Shown here in pieces: positions 54,601 through 63,900 of a stretch of DNA of 64,000 bases. The first letter of the stretch is position 1. Each line of letters starts with the position of its first letter. A program made the position numbers and the translations under genes. A model generated the notes under the pieces. It saw only the letters and a list, made by a program, of their open reading frames with translations. It made no database searches and was not told where the DNA came from. This stretch comes from Picocystis sp. L7 (taxonomy: Eukaryota; Chlorophyta; Picocystophyceae; Picocystales; Picocystaceae), in the NCBI GenBank assembly GCA_020975725.1, contig QXJR01000027.1, positions 744,001 to 808,000 on the forward strand, read 5' to 3'.

Positions 54601-56394
54601 CGCGAGCTCTTTGATCAATTCCTGATCGAGCTCGGGGCCAAGCATAAAAGCGGCGCGCCTTACCATAGCCAGACACAAGGAGGAGTGGAGGTGCAGCACC
54701 GCACCCTTTTATCCACCCTTCGGGCATTGGCAACATCACGGCCAGATGTAGAGTGGGACGAGCTGCTTCAAACAGCGTCCTTCTCCTACAACACATCGGT
54801 GCATAGAGTCACTGGCTACTCTCCTCATTACGTTCTCTTCGGTACAAACGCCAGTTTGCCGTGGACATATTCCCTCCTAAGAGAGAATGCAGACCCTGCG
54901 TGCAAGCGACTCCATTCGCTGTTTGACGCTCGCCGAGAGCTTTATGCTCAAGTGCAAAAACGACACGCCCTCTATCAAAAACAAGTTGAAGATAGATTGA
55001 ACCGCCAAAGGCAGGTTCGACGCTTTCGCGTCGGGGATAAAGTCAAACTGCAACGCGGTCTGAAGTCCTCCAGGGACAAAGGAAAGCTCGAGAGCTACTT
55101 TGTAGGGCCGTACACCATTGGGGAGGTGTTACCAAAGGGAGCTTACCGCTTGGTTCTACCCGACGGCACTCGACATTCCGCCACAGTCAATATCGAACGA
55201 CTGCATCCCTGGCATGAGAGCGACCATTCCAAGTTCCCCCATCGCGAACTTACTCCTGAACCTCAAACGGTTCCTCTCCCAAATGGATCAGAGGAAACTC
55301 GTTTCCAGGTAGAGCGCTTCTACATACGTGATTGGACCACTTTTCCACCTAGGTACTATGTCCAATTTGCTTGTAGCGCCGATGCCCCTCTTCACGAACA
55401 TCGCGGGTTCGTAGAGGAAACGTCGGATCTCATCGACCACGTTTGTGAGATCGAGGAACTCCTCGGGCATTTCCCCGAGCAAGGCATCACCGCACGTAAC
55501 AAGAGTCGCGTGTCTCGCTACAAGTCCAAATTTTATCACCAGAAGAGGCCCATCCTAAAGGATACGTGGCCGTACGCTCTGCCATACACTAGCCTAAGGA
55601 AACCGCGCTTTGCGAAACCGCCAAGTACGAACTTGGTTGGGCAAGTCGTGCAAGCAAGGTTCTTGCTCGAGCTCATGGACGGCTCAACTCGCCTAGAGTT
55701 TTGGACTGGCCTTGTGGAACGCTTTCGAAAAGCGGCGAAATCTTCTCCCGCTGCTTACGTCATCCGGTGGACGGACGGGACTACTTCCTCCTACCGTCCC
55801 GATGACGCACACACGATCCTATTTGATCCTGTGGCGGCCGTGTACGGCCAAGCTTCCCTCGTCTCGCCAGAGCCACTCGACGATCGGGCTGAGTTGCGCT
55901 TAATGGTGGTCCGGGAGGGTGTTGCGCCCAGCCCTCTCGCGACACCTGTCTTGCCGAGGTTGTCCTTCGACGATGAGGAATATGCACTCAATCGTGAGGC
56001 TTTTGAGAGGTTCTCAATTATATTCGGGCCATTCACTTGGGACTTGTTTGCCTCGCCAAACAATGCCCAATGTCCGGCCTTCTTTACACGGGAGACCAAT
56101 GCTCTCGCCCAAGAATGGGCTAGTCTTGGCAACCTATGGGTACACCCACCCTGTTGCCTCATTGACTCCGTGATAGGCAAGTTGGAGGCCGAACCTAGAG
56201 CCCTTGTGACCATGATCACTCCGCATTGGCCAAAGGCTCCCTGGTTCCCTCGCTTGCAGCATCTCGCTACCTACCAGGAGGTACTAGGGAGGCATGAGGG
56301 AATATTCTCGGATGCCCAAGGAAGGCCCTTGCCTTCCCCTCACTGGGACGTCCTCCTTAGCCATGTCCCTAGGCGGATGCAGGGCCAGGACTAA
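48610..56394 (+). CDS. Gag-Pol polyprotein of Ty3/gypsy element, ending inside the 3' LTR
   Basis: The intact 2,594-residue frame starts at ATG 48610. Gag shows a retrotransposon capsid region (LRDWLQSVRDFTSGHSDKEE, with TWKQFSSVLRRHYYP) and a non-canonical Cys cluster CALCNRTLDNCAC instead of a CCHC knuckle. Protease has VDTGATHNFIS (Asp950). Reverse transcriptase has FDYRMLNN and AYMDDILIHS (YMDD near 1324). RNase H starts VETDASKIATGAILS. Integrase has the HHCC zinc domain (about 1860-1906) and Asp1931, Asp1992 and Glu2027, then a GPY-like module. A Tudor-like RWTDGTTSSYRPDD follows. The last 158 residues, encoded by the LTR, contain FGPFTWDLFASPNNAQCPAF and PHWPKAPWFPRL, the pattern of the domain after RNase H in DIRS elements. 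Confidence 0.95.
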   Translation: MAKKKGASEGRAGNADGQRPLAASTVVAVGIADAKRERARPERGAVPPRTSRKGFVEEANEKEREMAPKATLAAPTSQQKKPRASGGGREAIQPVRTPTALAMASPDDGALEGFETLEHRGKKAKRSAAKADLASSDARKLRRASEATVRPVARADRPVGSTDRADHARSIARARGDVDRTIRLADAPHPGSPLAEAGSGSSLQADAPVGGSPLAGSPVGAAPLATDPGKPRARANRAREALPPAEGSGTKSMDESEDESLRPIYLENLLSDEGEARAKQGPLKDLQDPHVEETLRYVNRPLPVWIMEWGADPRRLTDDELQAVKELKNSYSRECRLLARRAATATSEEKKHSIQRSRTHMMQDLARLEELCEHELAYREVAIEKERERIELERQREIAGFVRDRSESLRSMAALSPAEAHKLFNSAMDLFDFLRESQPKGSLTQLARSAFQESALDLLVDPLHEESQGPRDKFIERALVRAGVVEEPHEMRPLTATALDPERITRATLPLPPTFDGTKLDRHSLRDWLQSVRDFTSGHSDKEEAQVALAARYLIGSAQRFYKLATQAHPPTTWKQFSSVLRRHYYPDDVGWECVLELARGYQRQGESAEDFYLRMRKEVEGAMESTDPFLRALRTPDGQRRFWEQFFLIMFRAKLRPQLGRLLDNHIRHAQRVGQEIVNGEQLLREVKHFEGQLPSEPQGHQGGGKGKGKSPLMPPLTKGPTYARMAGSGSGQPRYAPSPAPQGLPQEAMVQIPASALTFGQLQAAQGWTRPQGAPPQAPLAPHQRAFKPGGKKKTRRGTSAQKGRLWSSEVSEEALDNSNLMTDGELLTMSVPRQRKRTHVSPPCRATYREAPKCALCNRTLDNCACENRYPCPPPLHTSVPVETPKVDAPPEFPLSPGEFHSPLHATPLSANLPSTIGTLCEFSSGLCTSMVVMLSIAGLSAKAFVDTGATHNFISCRFHDRVCQADPSGRTSTPKRENLTYRLGVGETLHKAPVVNLTFTIDKEKVERPFAVCPLNTYDVVLGMDFLVSFHASLEFPRNVLTFRHQGRKHELRGDSNFASKHGMDAFCSMQEAAQILRSSRKAREGSLFVLIQRLPDLEHEEDDLGKRIASLTLSEDHSLTSQGKKRLDKLLHKYASVFRGKEESFALPPERVSGEVCRIPLDVAKDGPKSRPPIRLSPEKTKACRELIDQLLKDGKMAHSPGSPFGAPVLLIPKKDGRYRIVFDYRMLNNLTIKDKYPLPLIDDLLLDLSTSKFFSSFDVKDGFYNMLVAPEDQYKTACVTPFGQFVWRVMPMGLANAPSIFQRMMNRIVSPLTNTKAYMDDILIHSGSEADHLDHLEAFFQRCKAEHIVLAKEKTALFKKALDYAGFHIGDGRVMMQKRLVEKIENFPRPTSIKENQSFLGLCNYYSSFIKDFPTLAAPLSDINRKAFKGDFVGSWTEVQEDAFQRLKAALVQEPVLVQYDPNRETRVETDASKIATGAILSQLHEDGKWHPVAYYGRKFNDAQRNYSTAEQETLAILQSLVKWKHLLQGRSFTVLTDNTASKYLQTKNADQLSSREIRWLDALAEFTPFEVQYRQGIANPGADALSRTDWDRGQVFRVLHVGPPAEDLIPSLEEILLIEPMLSLDLAVIGTFRSKAARERWMLQYDRARLKAPVRWRTSRPLRFEATSLAEVANRKRLPQAHVVLLADDKHLDLPACDRLLSRLPASTHVIHSATYNGTCARATKSYRLASGLTVRTTLQVNPGTDLRLITLADLLRRSMPLLTIPALVQPPPGPALRAMGGSLEIPSVDPQEEDLYTLVQRAGEKDKAYQALVASPPKKHEVRDNLVWRIDPETDRVCLVVPNDVAVRQRLVDRVHADAHFGAQRTYEQCRQHFVWQGMKSYIIDFVRTCPRCQLLKPSNRPAKHLVHMQEIFPYPFHTIAVDEVVGLPATSRGHNAVLTVTCRFSKYALYFPMHTDWTTHDVAKVLMDRVIHQFGSPRVVLTDNGPRFRELFDQFLIELGAKHKSGAPYHSQTQGGVEVQHRTLLSTLRALATSRPDVEWDELLQTASFSYNTSVHRVTGYSPHYVLFGTNASLPWTYSLLRENADPACKRLHSLFDARRELYAQVQKRHALYQKQVEDRLNRQRQVRRFRVGDKVKLQRGLKSSRDKGKLESYFVGPYTIGEVLPKGAYRLVLPDGTRHSATVNIERLHPWHESDHSKFPHRELTPEPQTVPLPNGSEETRFQVERFYIRDWTTFPPRYYVQFACSADAPLHEHRGFVEETSDLIDHVCEIEELLGHFPEQGITARNKSRVSRYKSKFYHQKRPILKDTWPYALPYTSLRKPRFAKPPSTNLVGQVVQARFLLELMDGSTRLEFWTGLVERFRKAAKSSPAAYVIRWTDGTTSSYRPDDAHTILFDPVAAVYGQASLVSPEPLDDRAELRLMVVREGVAPSPLATPVLPRLSFDDEEYALNREAFERFSIIFGPFTWDLFASPNNAQCPAFFTRETNALAQEWASLGNLWVHPPCCLIDSVIGKLEAEPRALVTMITPHWPKAPWFPRLQHLATYQEVLGRHEGIFSDAQGRPLPSPHWDVLLSHVPRRMQGQD
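55913..55919 (+). other. Polypurine tract of the retrotransposon
   Basis: GGGAGGG directly precedes the TG of the 3' LTR, the expected site for plus-strand priming. It lies within the open reading frame. Confidence 0.6.
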
Positions 56395-56683
56395 CCCGAA
56401 TAGGGACCGGTTTGTCCCCCTTTCTAATAAGGGCTCTGTGGCCGATGAACCGGATAAATACGTGGCTTAGCCACGGGCGGATTACCCAATGGAGTTAAGA
56501 TGTAATATTAATTGCGGCGGAGGGGAACGAGAACAACAACAACGTTCCTCAACGTTCCGCCCAACGGTCTCGAGCACCGCGGCGACACGAACGCACGAGC
56601 GAACGAGCGCGAACGCACGCCGACGCCACCACCCTCGTCGTCTTCGCGCCACAGGAAAAGGAGGTGGGCGCGCAAGCGCCACA
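55920..56683 (+). repeat. 3' LTR (764 bp)
   Basis: It seems identical to the 5' LTR. It encodes residues from about 2437 to the stop codon (56392-56394) of the polyprotein in its U3-like part. Confidence 0.93.
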
Positions 56684-57428
56684 GTCGTAGGAAGGTTGAG
56701 AGGATGCAAATGGTGGACGGAAGTCAATCTCATTCTTGAAGGAGATGTAGATTGGCCTTGGAGGCTATCAAATGTTTTGGAAACAACTTCTCTAGTCGCA
56801 TAGTGGCGCTTTGGTTTCGAAGGCCTTGTCTTTTAGCATGAAAACGGCTTGCGAGAGGGACTTGTGGGCCAACTTCCGCCATAGGTTGAAACTAAGTTCA
56901 AGAATGGAGACTTTGTCCTTGGCTTCGTTCGGGGATTCCAGACAATTTAACGGTCTTAGTGGCATGTCAATCGGAATGAACGGATTCCGAGAAGGCCATC
57001 TTGCTTCGGGAAACCCCACATCACGAGCATGCCTCCGTCCTTGCAAGCCTTCCTTGTTGCCGATCTCAATGTGGGATTATTGGTTCTCGATGGTTTTGTG
57101 CAGATGTCAACTCCTAGATTCTGAGTATTTGTCACGTACACACTGTTATCTTCATCTTGATTTTATTCTTCTCTCACACGCACGCATCTGCCTCCTTGCC
57201 AGGTTTCGTTTCGTCAGATTTCGGTTCAGCGTCCTCACATTCTGTCCTTTTCCTTCTCATCACCCCTTCAAAAGGATCCATCTTTCCCTTTCCCAAGCCC
57301 CTCTACCCCGGACTCGAACCCGATAGGAACTCGGCCGGTCTCCATCTACGAAGAGGGACGATGGAAAGTTAACCTCGAAAAGCCTGTGAAGTCCTGGTCC
57401 CAGCAGACGTGGCAAGACCGTCGAGGAA
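56684..57428. other. Flank right of the retrotransposon and COX15 promoter
   Basis: It starts with the right copy of the target duplication (GTCG). Anonymous sequence to about 57150 is followed by a T/C-rich stretch leading to COX15. No gene is seen. Confidence 0.4.
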
Positions 57429-58751
57429 ATGGCCGTTGCTGCGCTTCGAGCGCGTCGAACGGCGGCTTTGACCGCGCTTCGACAGCTTCGAGGGCTGGCT
57501 AAGAATACTTGGGAGACACAAAAGGGGAATGGAGGGCGGTGGAGCACGGCAAGGCCCGCTGCAAGCGCAGTTGGATCGACCATACGAGCCACGGCCACGC
57601 GAGGATTTGCTGCGTCGGCGGCTGGAGATGGTCCAGGAAGGATTCCATTGGCATGGTGGATGGGAGGATGCAGCGCATGGGTGTTCAGCATGGTCGTGTT
57701 GGGTGGAGTCACACGACTTACGCGCTCGGGTCTGTCCATGACCGATTGGAAATTCACAGGAGAGACCCCGCCCAGGACTCAGGAAGAGTGGGAAGTGGAA
57801 TTTGCAAAATACAAGCGATCACCCGAATACATGAAAGTCAACAGCACCATGACCCTAGAAGAATTCAAGTTCATCTATTGGATGGAGTACGCTCATCGCA
57901 TGTGGGGGAGAGTGTTGGGATTGGTGTTTGCAGTGCCATGCACGTACTTCGCATACAAGGGGTACATCAATGGGGTGCTTGGTAAACGCCTTGCACTTCT
58001 CTTTGCTATGGGGGGTGGGCAAGGCTTAGTTGGTTGGTGGATGGTCAAGAGTGGGTTGGAGGAGGATCTCCTTGTGCAGCACGAGGTTCCTCGTGTGAGC
58101 CCGTACAGACTGGCAGCACACTTGACCTCTGCCTTCGCGATATATTCCATCCTGGCCTGGACGACGTTGAATCTTGCTTTCCCCCAACCAGTGATCGAGT
58201 CGATTTCTCAAAGTTCAAAGCAGGCGTTGCTGAAGGTGCGTAGCATGGTGATTCCTCTGTCTGCCCTTGTCGGAGTGACGGCCATCTCGGGTGCCTTTGT
58301 TGCAGGCCTGGATGCCGGACATGCCTACAACACGTTTCCTTTGATGGAGGGTAATCTTGTCCCATCTGGCTACTTTCAGCTTTCCCCTTTCTGGAAGAAT
58401 TTGTTCGAGGACACTGCTTCTGTGCAGTTCAATCATCGAGCATTGGCCATGACCACGCTGGGGGCGATCACGGCCTTTGCATGGCGCACTCGCACTTTAC
58501 CGCTGCCTCCTTCGACAAGGAAGTTGGTCTATGCTGTAGTGGCCATGGCGTATGTACAGGTCACGCTTGGGGTTTCGACACTGTTAACCTATGTCCCGGT
58601 TTCCCTAGGGTCAGCCCATCAGACAGGGGCTCTTGCCCTTTTCACTCTCATGCTTGGTTTGCTCCACTCTGCAAGGCGCTCTCCATCTGCAATTTTGTCC
58701 ACCAGTCCGCTGCGAGTCAGCTCCTCATTTGCTCGCAAGGCGACGGCCTGA
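57429..58751 (+). CDS. COX15: Heme A synthase COX15
   Basis: COX15 oxidises the C8 methyl of heme O to a formyl group, making heme A for cytochrome c oxidase in the inner mitochondrial membrane. The 440-residue protein has an Arg/Ala-rich presequence (MAVAALRARRTAALTALRQL) and about eight membrane helices. Family blocks are WWMGGCSAWVFSMVVLGGVT, TRLTRSGLSMTDWKFTGETP, YWMEYAHRMWGR, GGGQGLVGWWMVKSGL, VSPYRLAAHLTSAF, NTFPLMEGNLVP, FNHRALAMTT and GSAHQTGALALF. The four conserved histidines that ligate heme are in the AHRMWGR, AAHLTSA, FNHRALA and SAHQTGA motifs. ATG 57429 opens the frame. An AATAAA at 58779-58784 follows the stop by 28 bp. Single exon. Confidence 0.96.
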   Translation: MAVAALRARRTAALTALRQLRGLAKNTWETQKGNGGRWSTARPAASAVGSTIRATATRGFAASAAGDGPGRIPLAWWMGGCSAWVFSMVVLGGVTRLTRSGLSMTDWKFTGETPPRTQEEWEVEFAKYKRSPEYMKVNSTMTLEEFKFIYWMEYAHRMWGRVLGLVFAVPCTYFAYKGYINGVLGKRLALLFAMGGGQGLVGWWMVKSGLEEDLLVQHEVPRVSPYRLAAHLTSAFAIYSILAWTTLNLAFPQPVIESISQSSKQALLKVRSMVIPLSALVGVTAISGAFVAGLDAGHAYNTFPLMEGNLVPSGYFQLSPFWKNLFEDTASVQFNHRALAMTTLGAITAFAWRTRTLPLPPSTRKLVYAVVAMAYVQVTLGVSTLLTYVPVSLGSAHQTGALALFTLMLGLLHSARRSPSAILSTSPLRVSSSFARKATA

Positions 58752-58778
58752 GGTTTGAAACTGGATGGCAACGAAATT

Positions 58779-58784
58779 AATAAA
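58779..58784 (+). promoter_or_regulatory. AATAAA poly(A) signal of COX15
   Basis: It lies 28 bp after the COX15 stop in a short A/T-rich stretch. Confidence 0.5.
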
Positions 58785-59047
58785 GTTTGCTTTGTCGCAC
58801 CCCTGGACATGCTCTGGTGTCCACTTGATCCTGCATGCCCCTCCCCTTGGTCGTTCCATTTATAGACGGGAACGGCTTGATCAAAACGATCCTCACTGCC
58901 TCCTTGATCCGTGGGCATCCTATCCGACCCTGGCTTCGTCCCTCGATCGCCTTTCACGTTCTGCTTCCAACCATCCGAGGATCCCTTTCTGGTACCCTTC
59001 GAAAAGAAAAAGTGGACTGTGGGTCAGAGGCAGTAGGTACCCTCAGT

Positions 59048-59120
59048 CACCCGAAATGGGGCTCGAACCCATGACCACAAGGTTAAGAGCCTTGCGCTCT
59101 ACCAACTGAGCTATTCGGGC
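59048..59120 (-). tRNA. trnK-CUU: tRNA-Lys (anticodon CUU)
   Basis: The 73-nt minus-strand sequence folds as a full cloverleaf: acceptor GCCCGAA with TTCGGGT (one G-U pair), D arm GCTC-AGTTGGTA-GAGC, anticodon stem CAAGG/CCTTG around loop CTCTTAA, variable TGGTC, and T arm ATGGG-TTCGAGC-CCCAT. The anticodon CTT reads AAG. No intron and no encoded CCA. Internal A- and B-box promoter sequences are intact. Confidence 0.95.
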
Positions 59121-59272
59121 TGCATTCGTACCACATCCGTTTCGCATCACACAGATTTGGTCGTCTCGGGGAAGTGGTGGTAAAAATCTTGAAATAGAAG
59201 GTACTGGAGGGCACGTCCATACGGATTCGTGAGGTGAGGAGAGGAGACGAAGACAGACCACCATCGAACGTC

Positions 59273-60832
59273 ATGGCCACGGCAATGGCACGCACTCCAG
59301 CCGCGTCGCACGCCGCCTGGAGGACCTGCAACGTACTTCCAAGCGTACGTCGAGCTAGAACGCATTGTGCCGCGTCTTCGGAGGCCGTGGAACGTCCGCC
59401 CTCGTACGAAGCGCAGGTCCTACAAGCGCTCGAAGTGGTCATCGATCCGGACCTCGGCGCCAGTGTCGTGGAATGCGGCTTCGTGAAAGACCTACGCGTG
59501 AATCCGGAGGAAGGATCCGTCTCCTTCGCACTCGAACTCACCACACCAGCATGCCCAGTGAAGGAACAGTTTGAAACTGAAGCCAAAGAAGCCGTGATGC
59601 GCCTACCTTGGGCCAAGACTGTGGATGTGACCATGACAGCACAGCCCAGCTCACCAGGCTTGGGTGCCGGGACACCTGCGTCGCTCTCGAAAGTCTCGAA
59701 CATCATTGCCGTCTCCAGTTGCAAGGGAGGTGTGGGAAAATCCACAGTGGCTGTCAACCTCGCCTATTCTCTGCAACTGATGGGAGCCAAGGTTGGCATC
59801 TTGGACGCTGATGTGTATGGACCCAGCCTTCCCACCATGGTGTCCCCAGAAAAGAACCTGCTGGAGATGGAGCAAGAAACCAATCTTATCAAACCAGTGG
59901 AATTCATGGGTGTCAAGCATTGCTCCTTTGGGTTCACCGGACAAGGGGCGGCGGTCATGCGCGGCCCTATGGTGTCCGGGCTCATCAGCCAACTCCTTCT
60001 GTCCACCGACTGGGGAGAACTGGACTACCTGCTCATCGATTTCCCACCTGGAACCGGTGATATTCAGCTCACTCTGTGCCAGTCCGCCCCGATAACAGGA
60101 GCAGTCATTGTGACTACGCCTCAGAACCTGGCCTTTATCGACGTGGCGAAAGGAATAAAAATGTTTGCCAAGTTAGCTGTACCTTGCATGGCAGTCGTGG
60201 AAAACATGTCATGGTTTGAGGGTGATGGAAAGCGTTACTTTCCATTTGGCAAAGGTTCTGGGGACCGCATTGTGGAGGACTTTTCCATCCCACACATATT
60301 CCGCATGCCCATTGTGCCAGAGTTGTCCTTGTCCAGCGATTCTGGTTTGCCGTTAGTCCTATCACAGCCATCTGGGGATGTTGCTCGAGCGTTTGGGGAT
60401 ATTGGGGCAGCAGTGGTACGGGAGTCGGCAAAGCTAAAGCGTGCAGTAAAAAATGCCGTGCGATACGACTCGGAGCTGAATGCGCTGGTGGTTAAGATCC
60501 CCGGCAAAAACGAAGAGTTTCTTCTGCACCCCCCTGACGTCCGCAGGAATGATCGCTCGGCATCCAGTGTCGATGAGTGGACAGGCAAGCAGTTGGTGAA
60601 GCCTTCCGATATCCCTGAGAGCATCAGGCCTGAATCGGTCCAACCTTTAGGGAATTACGCAGTGCAAATAACGTGGGACGACGGATTTAATCAAGTAGCA
60701 CCTTTCACTCAGCTAGAGGAGATGGAACGGCTTATTCCCCCAAGGGGTTACAAGTTTGAGCCGAAAGAAGAACTCGACGCATCGTCGGCTCGTAAGATTT
60801 TGGAAAGTGCAGAAGCAATAAAGCAAAAATGA
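59273..60832 (+). CDS. HCF101: HCF101: plastid Fe-S cluster carrier (Mrp/NBP35 ATPase)
   Basis: HCF101 binds a [4Fe-4S] cluster and delivers it to photosystem I and other stromal targets. The 519-residue protein has a transit-like N-terminus (MATAMARTPAASHAAWRTCN), a MIP18/DUF59 domain at about residues 45-120 with TTPACPVKEQF (Cys94), a deviant Walker A SCKGGVGKST (150-159), LDADVYGPSLP, the FDFPPGTGD-like IDFPPGTGDIQLTL and VVENMSWF, and a C-terminal DUF971 domain (about 440-500) with YAVQITWDDGF. This three-domain order is specific for HCF101. The frame opens without ATG before 59273. It is convergent with CPSF160, 84 bp apart, and contains an AATAAA (60817-60822) just before the stop. Confidence 0.96.
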   Translation: MATAMARTPAASHAAWRTCNVLPSVRRARTHCAASSEAVERPPSYEAQVLQALEVVIDPDLGASVVECGFVKDLRVNPEEGSVSFALELTTPACPVKEQFETEAKEAVMRLPWAKTVDVTMTAQPSSPGLGAGTPASLSKVSNIIAVSSCKGGVGKSTVAVNLAYSLQLMGAKVGILDADVYGPSLPTMVSPEKNLLEMEQETNLIKPVEFMGVKHCSFGFTGQGAAVMRGPMVSGLISQLLLSTDWGELDYLLIDFPPGTGDIQLTLCQSAPITGAVIVTTPQNLAFIDVAKGIKMFAKLAVPCMAVVENMSWFEGDGKRYFPFGKGSGDRIVEDFSIPHIFRMPIVPELSLSSDSGLPLVLSQPSGDVARAFGDIGAAVVRESAKLKRAVKNAVRYDSELNALVVKIPGKNEEFLLHPPDVRRNDRSASSVDEWTGKQLVKPSDIPESIRPESVQPLGNYAVQITWDDGFNQVAPFTQLEEMERLIPPRGYKFEPKEELDASSARKILESAEAIKQK

Positions 60833-60916
60833 GTTGTGCCATGAGCAAGCTGAATAGATTTAGAAAATCAAGTGTTGATGTAAGAAAGTGACTCATCAGT
60901 TGTTATGATACCTTTG

Positions 60917-63900
60917 TCAAAGTGCATTAATTGCCAGGTTCAATTCCCACAAATTTGCCAGAATTTGCTGCCTAGTGCTACCTATTTTCCGGGCCACCAT
61001 GTTTTGGAATGTTCTGCTGAGCTGATCGAACGACCAGAGCAGGTCTCCATCAAGCAAGTTGTCCGGTGGTATGCTTCTTCGCAGCCTCAGCTTCATCCGA
61101 CGAAAAGTCCTAGGATTCAAGCCGGCGATTTGAGGAACCATCAATGTCAACTGCTTCTGGAGAGCCTGTAATCTGCGGCAGGTAGATTCATTGATAGGGG
61201 GCACGAAGCCAATGCTCCCATCTGTCGTGAAAACTAAACATGCAAATCGGTTGGATTTGGCCTTTGGGGTGGTTGTCCGCAATTTCAGACGGATGACTGA
61301 GCTTATTTCCGCATCGAGGAAAAATGCAGATCTGTGTAGAAGCTTCTGGCCCTTATAGCTCTCTACACTCTGTGGGGCATAACCAAAGACATGAATGTTC
61401 CTGAAGCTATCAGCCGCAAACAGACTCAACGAGTTCCCATCAATGAGGCATTCGGTCTTCAAAACATCTAAAACATCGAAATCTTTCCCAAGAAGGGTCA
61501 GCTGCTTGCCTTCCTCCTTCCACCTGATGAAGAATATCCCTCTGTGCAAGTCACCAACCACAATGAAGTTCTTCACCAGCGAGATTGATGTCACAAAAAT
61601 TGGAAATTCGTGGAATGCCGCTCCAAAGAGTGTGCGGCCCGTCCAAACATGCATGACGATTCTTGTTCCAATGGCCAGGAGCAAGTGGCCGGCTAGAGAC
61701 TTGATGACAGAGACAGGGCCTCTGAATTGAGATGCAAAACGGAACCCGACACGTACGCCCTCTTCCTCTGAACGACTAATGTGAAACAACAGCACCCTTC
61801 CCCTGCATGGACAGTCCTCACCATTGCTGGTGGACGTGCCGACCGCCAGGTATTCCTCCATTTCATTTATGCCTGTGTTCAGCAAAGATACCACTTCCAA
61901 ACAAACCGCACATTCACCCGGATCAAGGGCTTGATTCCAAGCCAACTGCATATTGGTTGCTGAAATGACTTTGACCTCGTATCCTTCCTCTTCCCCCCTC
62001 ACTTTGGCAGCCTCTTCTGCGGTGACTTCGGAAGCATGGGCATGAGCATCGCCCCCACTCTCCAATGGTGCCCTAGGCCGAGTGGGTACTCTCTGCGATG
62101 TGATCAAAGCAAAACACTCACTCGCGTTGTGATAGACAATTTTGTGTGGTGTGCACCGCAAAGGCACTTTCTGGACAGGCCAATCATTGTCAAAGCGAAC
62201 TCGACTCGGCAGCTGACAAATCCTCAGTACACCAGTGCGGTTGCAGGTAATGAATCCATTTTCACAATTGACGTTGTGAAATGGTGCAAAGCCAATGATG
62301 GGATCTTTTTCTGGCTTCATCGGGTGGAGACGAAGCTTCCGTCTGGACATCATGAGCCAGGCAGGATTGGCACCACAGACGAATACTCCACTGCTGGTAC
62401 CAGAGTGCATGTCCCCAATGTTATCAAAACGCAGCATTTGAGGAGAAGGAAGCTTGCTGAGCGCCGGGGCTGGAAGCGCTAAGACATCCTTGTTCACCTC
62501 CACATTTGCAGGTCCTGTGTACACTTGCTCGGTGGTCAGCCATTCGATACTCATTCTAGTAAAGCGCAGGGGATTCCCTTCATAAATACCAGACCCTTCT
62601 GCACTAACATCAAAAGCCTCGTACGCTAGAATGCTTCCGTCCGACAGCAGAGCAAGCAGCAATGGTCTCTCAGCAACGGTTTCGCCAAAAATTTCCATGC
62701 GAATCTCAACAATGGTGGGCCATGTTGCACGACTAGAAGACAAAGCTGTCTCCATCTCTGCCGTAGTCTCTTCAAGGACAGCAGACCCTTCTGGAAACGT
62801 CTTGCAGTCAAAGATCTTCTTGGGGGCAGTGGTATCGTCCATGCCCAAAAAGAGGCTCCATATCTCCACTCTACCACTTCGACGGCCTACCACAGCAAAG
62901 CAATTCGCTCCTGAATGCACATTCCCCAGCCACTTGTTTCGGTCTTCATACAAAGCACAAGTGACAGCTGGGTCGCTGCCGAGGTTCATCCCTGACGTGT
63001 CCACAGCATGGAGACATCCCGATTGAGCAAGATACCGCAGAACCTTCAGCTGTCCGGTTGACGACAGGATCAGCACAAAAGGATCCCTCACTGCAGCAAA
63101 TTTCACCGATGTTCCAGCAGCAGCTCCAAGCAGTTCTCCATCCATTGCCACCTTTTGCACACATTTACCGTGTCGCAGCAAGGAGATATTTTCAGGGCAG
63201 ACCTGTACAATTTTGGTTAAGAATCCCACGTTCCCGATTGTCACAGTTGGGCAGTTTGTTGAAAACTCAACCTTTTCAGTGACCTCGTTGAGTTCGGTGC
63301 CCGTTTCCAAAACCATGGTTGACTTTTCCAGACTGAGGATCATGTATGCGTGGTAATGAACTGCTCTGCCACTCATTGAGTCTTCCTGATCAGAGCTGTA
63401 CACTGTCCACAGTGCACGAATAGCCGGCAAAGCCACCTCCGTAACCACGTCGGGATACACATGCCTGTGGAAGAGGGCCATAGCCCCGCCTTTTCCTTGA
63501 CCTACACACGCTATCAGCTCTACTCTACCTTCTGCTCCACTGCCCTCTCTGGTGCTCACATCGCGCAAGGTTCCTAAGCCTAGCAAGCTATCTTGCACCT
63601 GAAAGGTATATTTGTCCGGCTCATCAGGTTCCTCCTCTTCGTCGCGTTCTTTGCTTTCTTCCATTTGGTAAATCTCCTCCAGCTCTGGGTCGCTGATGTC
63701 GCTGTCCTCCATTTCGTCTTCTCTCACCCCGTTCTCACCAGACTTTCGTCTTTTAGAAGGCCTCTCGTCATCTGGCTCCAAGTTTTTGCCAGTGTATCTG
63801 ATCAACAGGGAATCTCCAGCCCTCGACCCGATGAAGAGAAGGGATGTGCTCAACGTGCACACACAGGAAGGGATCACAGCTAATCCTGCCCGTGTGATGG

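Larger units (their letters stand above)
47806..56683 (+). mobile_element. Complete Ty3/gypsy LTR retrotransposon (8,878 bp)
   Basis: Two 764-bp direct repeats (47806-48569 and 55920-56683) bound a single intact gag-pol frame. Both repeats begin TG and end CA, with imperfect inverted tips TGTTGCGC/GCGCCACA. They are flanked by GTCG on each side (47802-47805 and 56684-56687), a 4-bp target duplication. The constant 8,114-bp offset at both ends excludes net indels, and the repeats look identical by eye, so insertion was recent. A polypurine tract GGGAGGG (55913-55919) abuts the 3' LTR. The integrase-after-RT order places it in Ty3/gypsy (Metaviridae). No tRNA primer-binding site starting TGG directly follows the 5' LTR. 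Confidence 0.95.
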
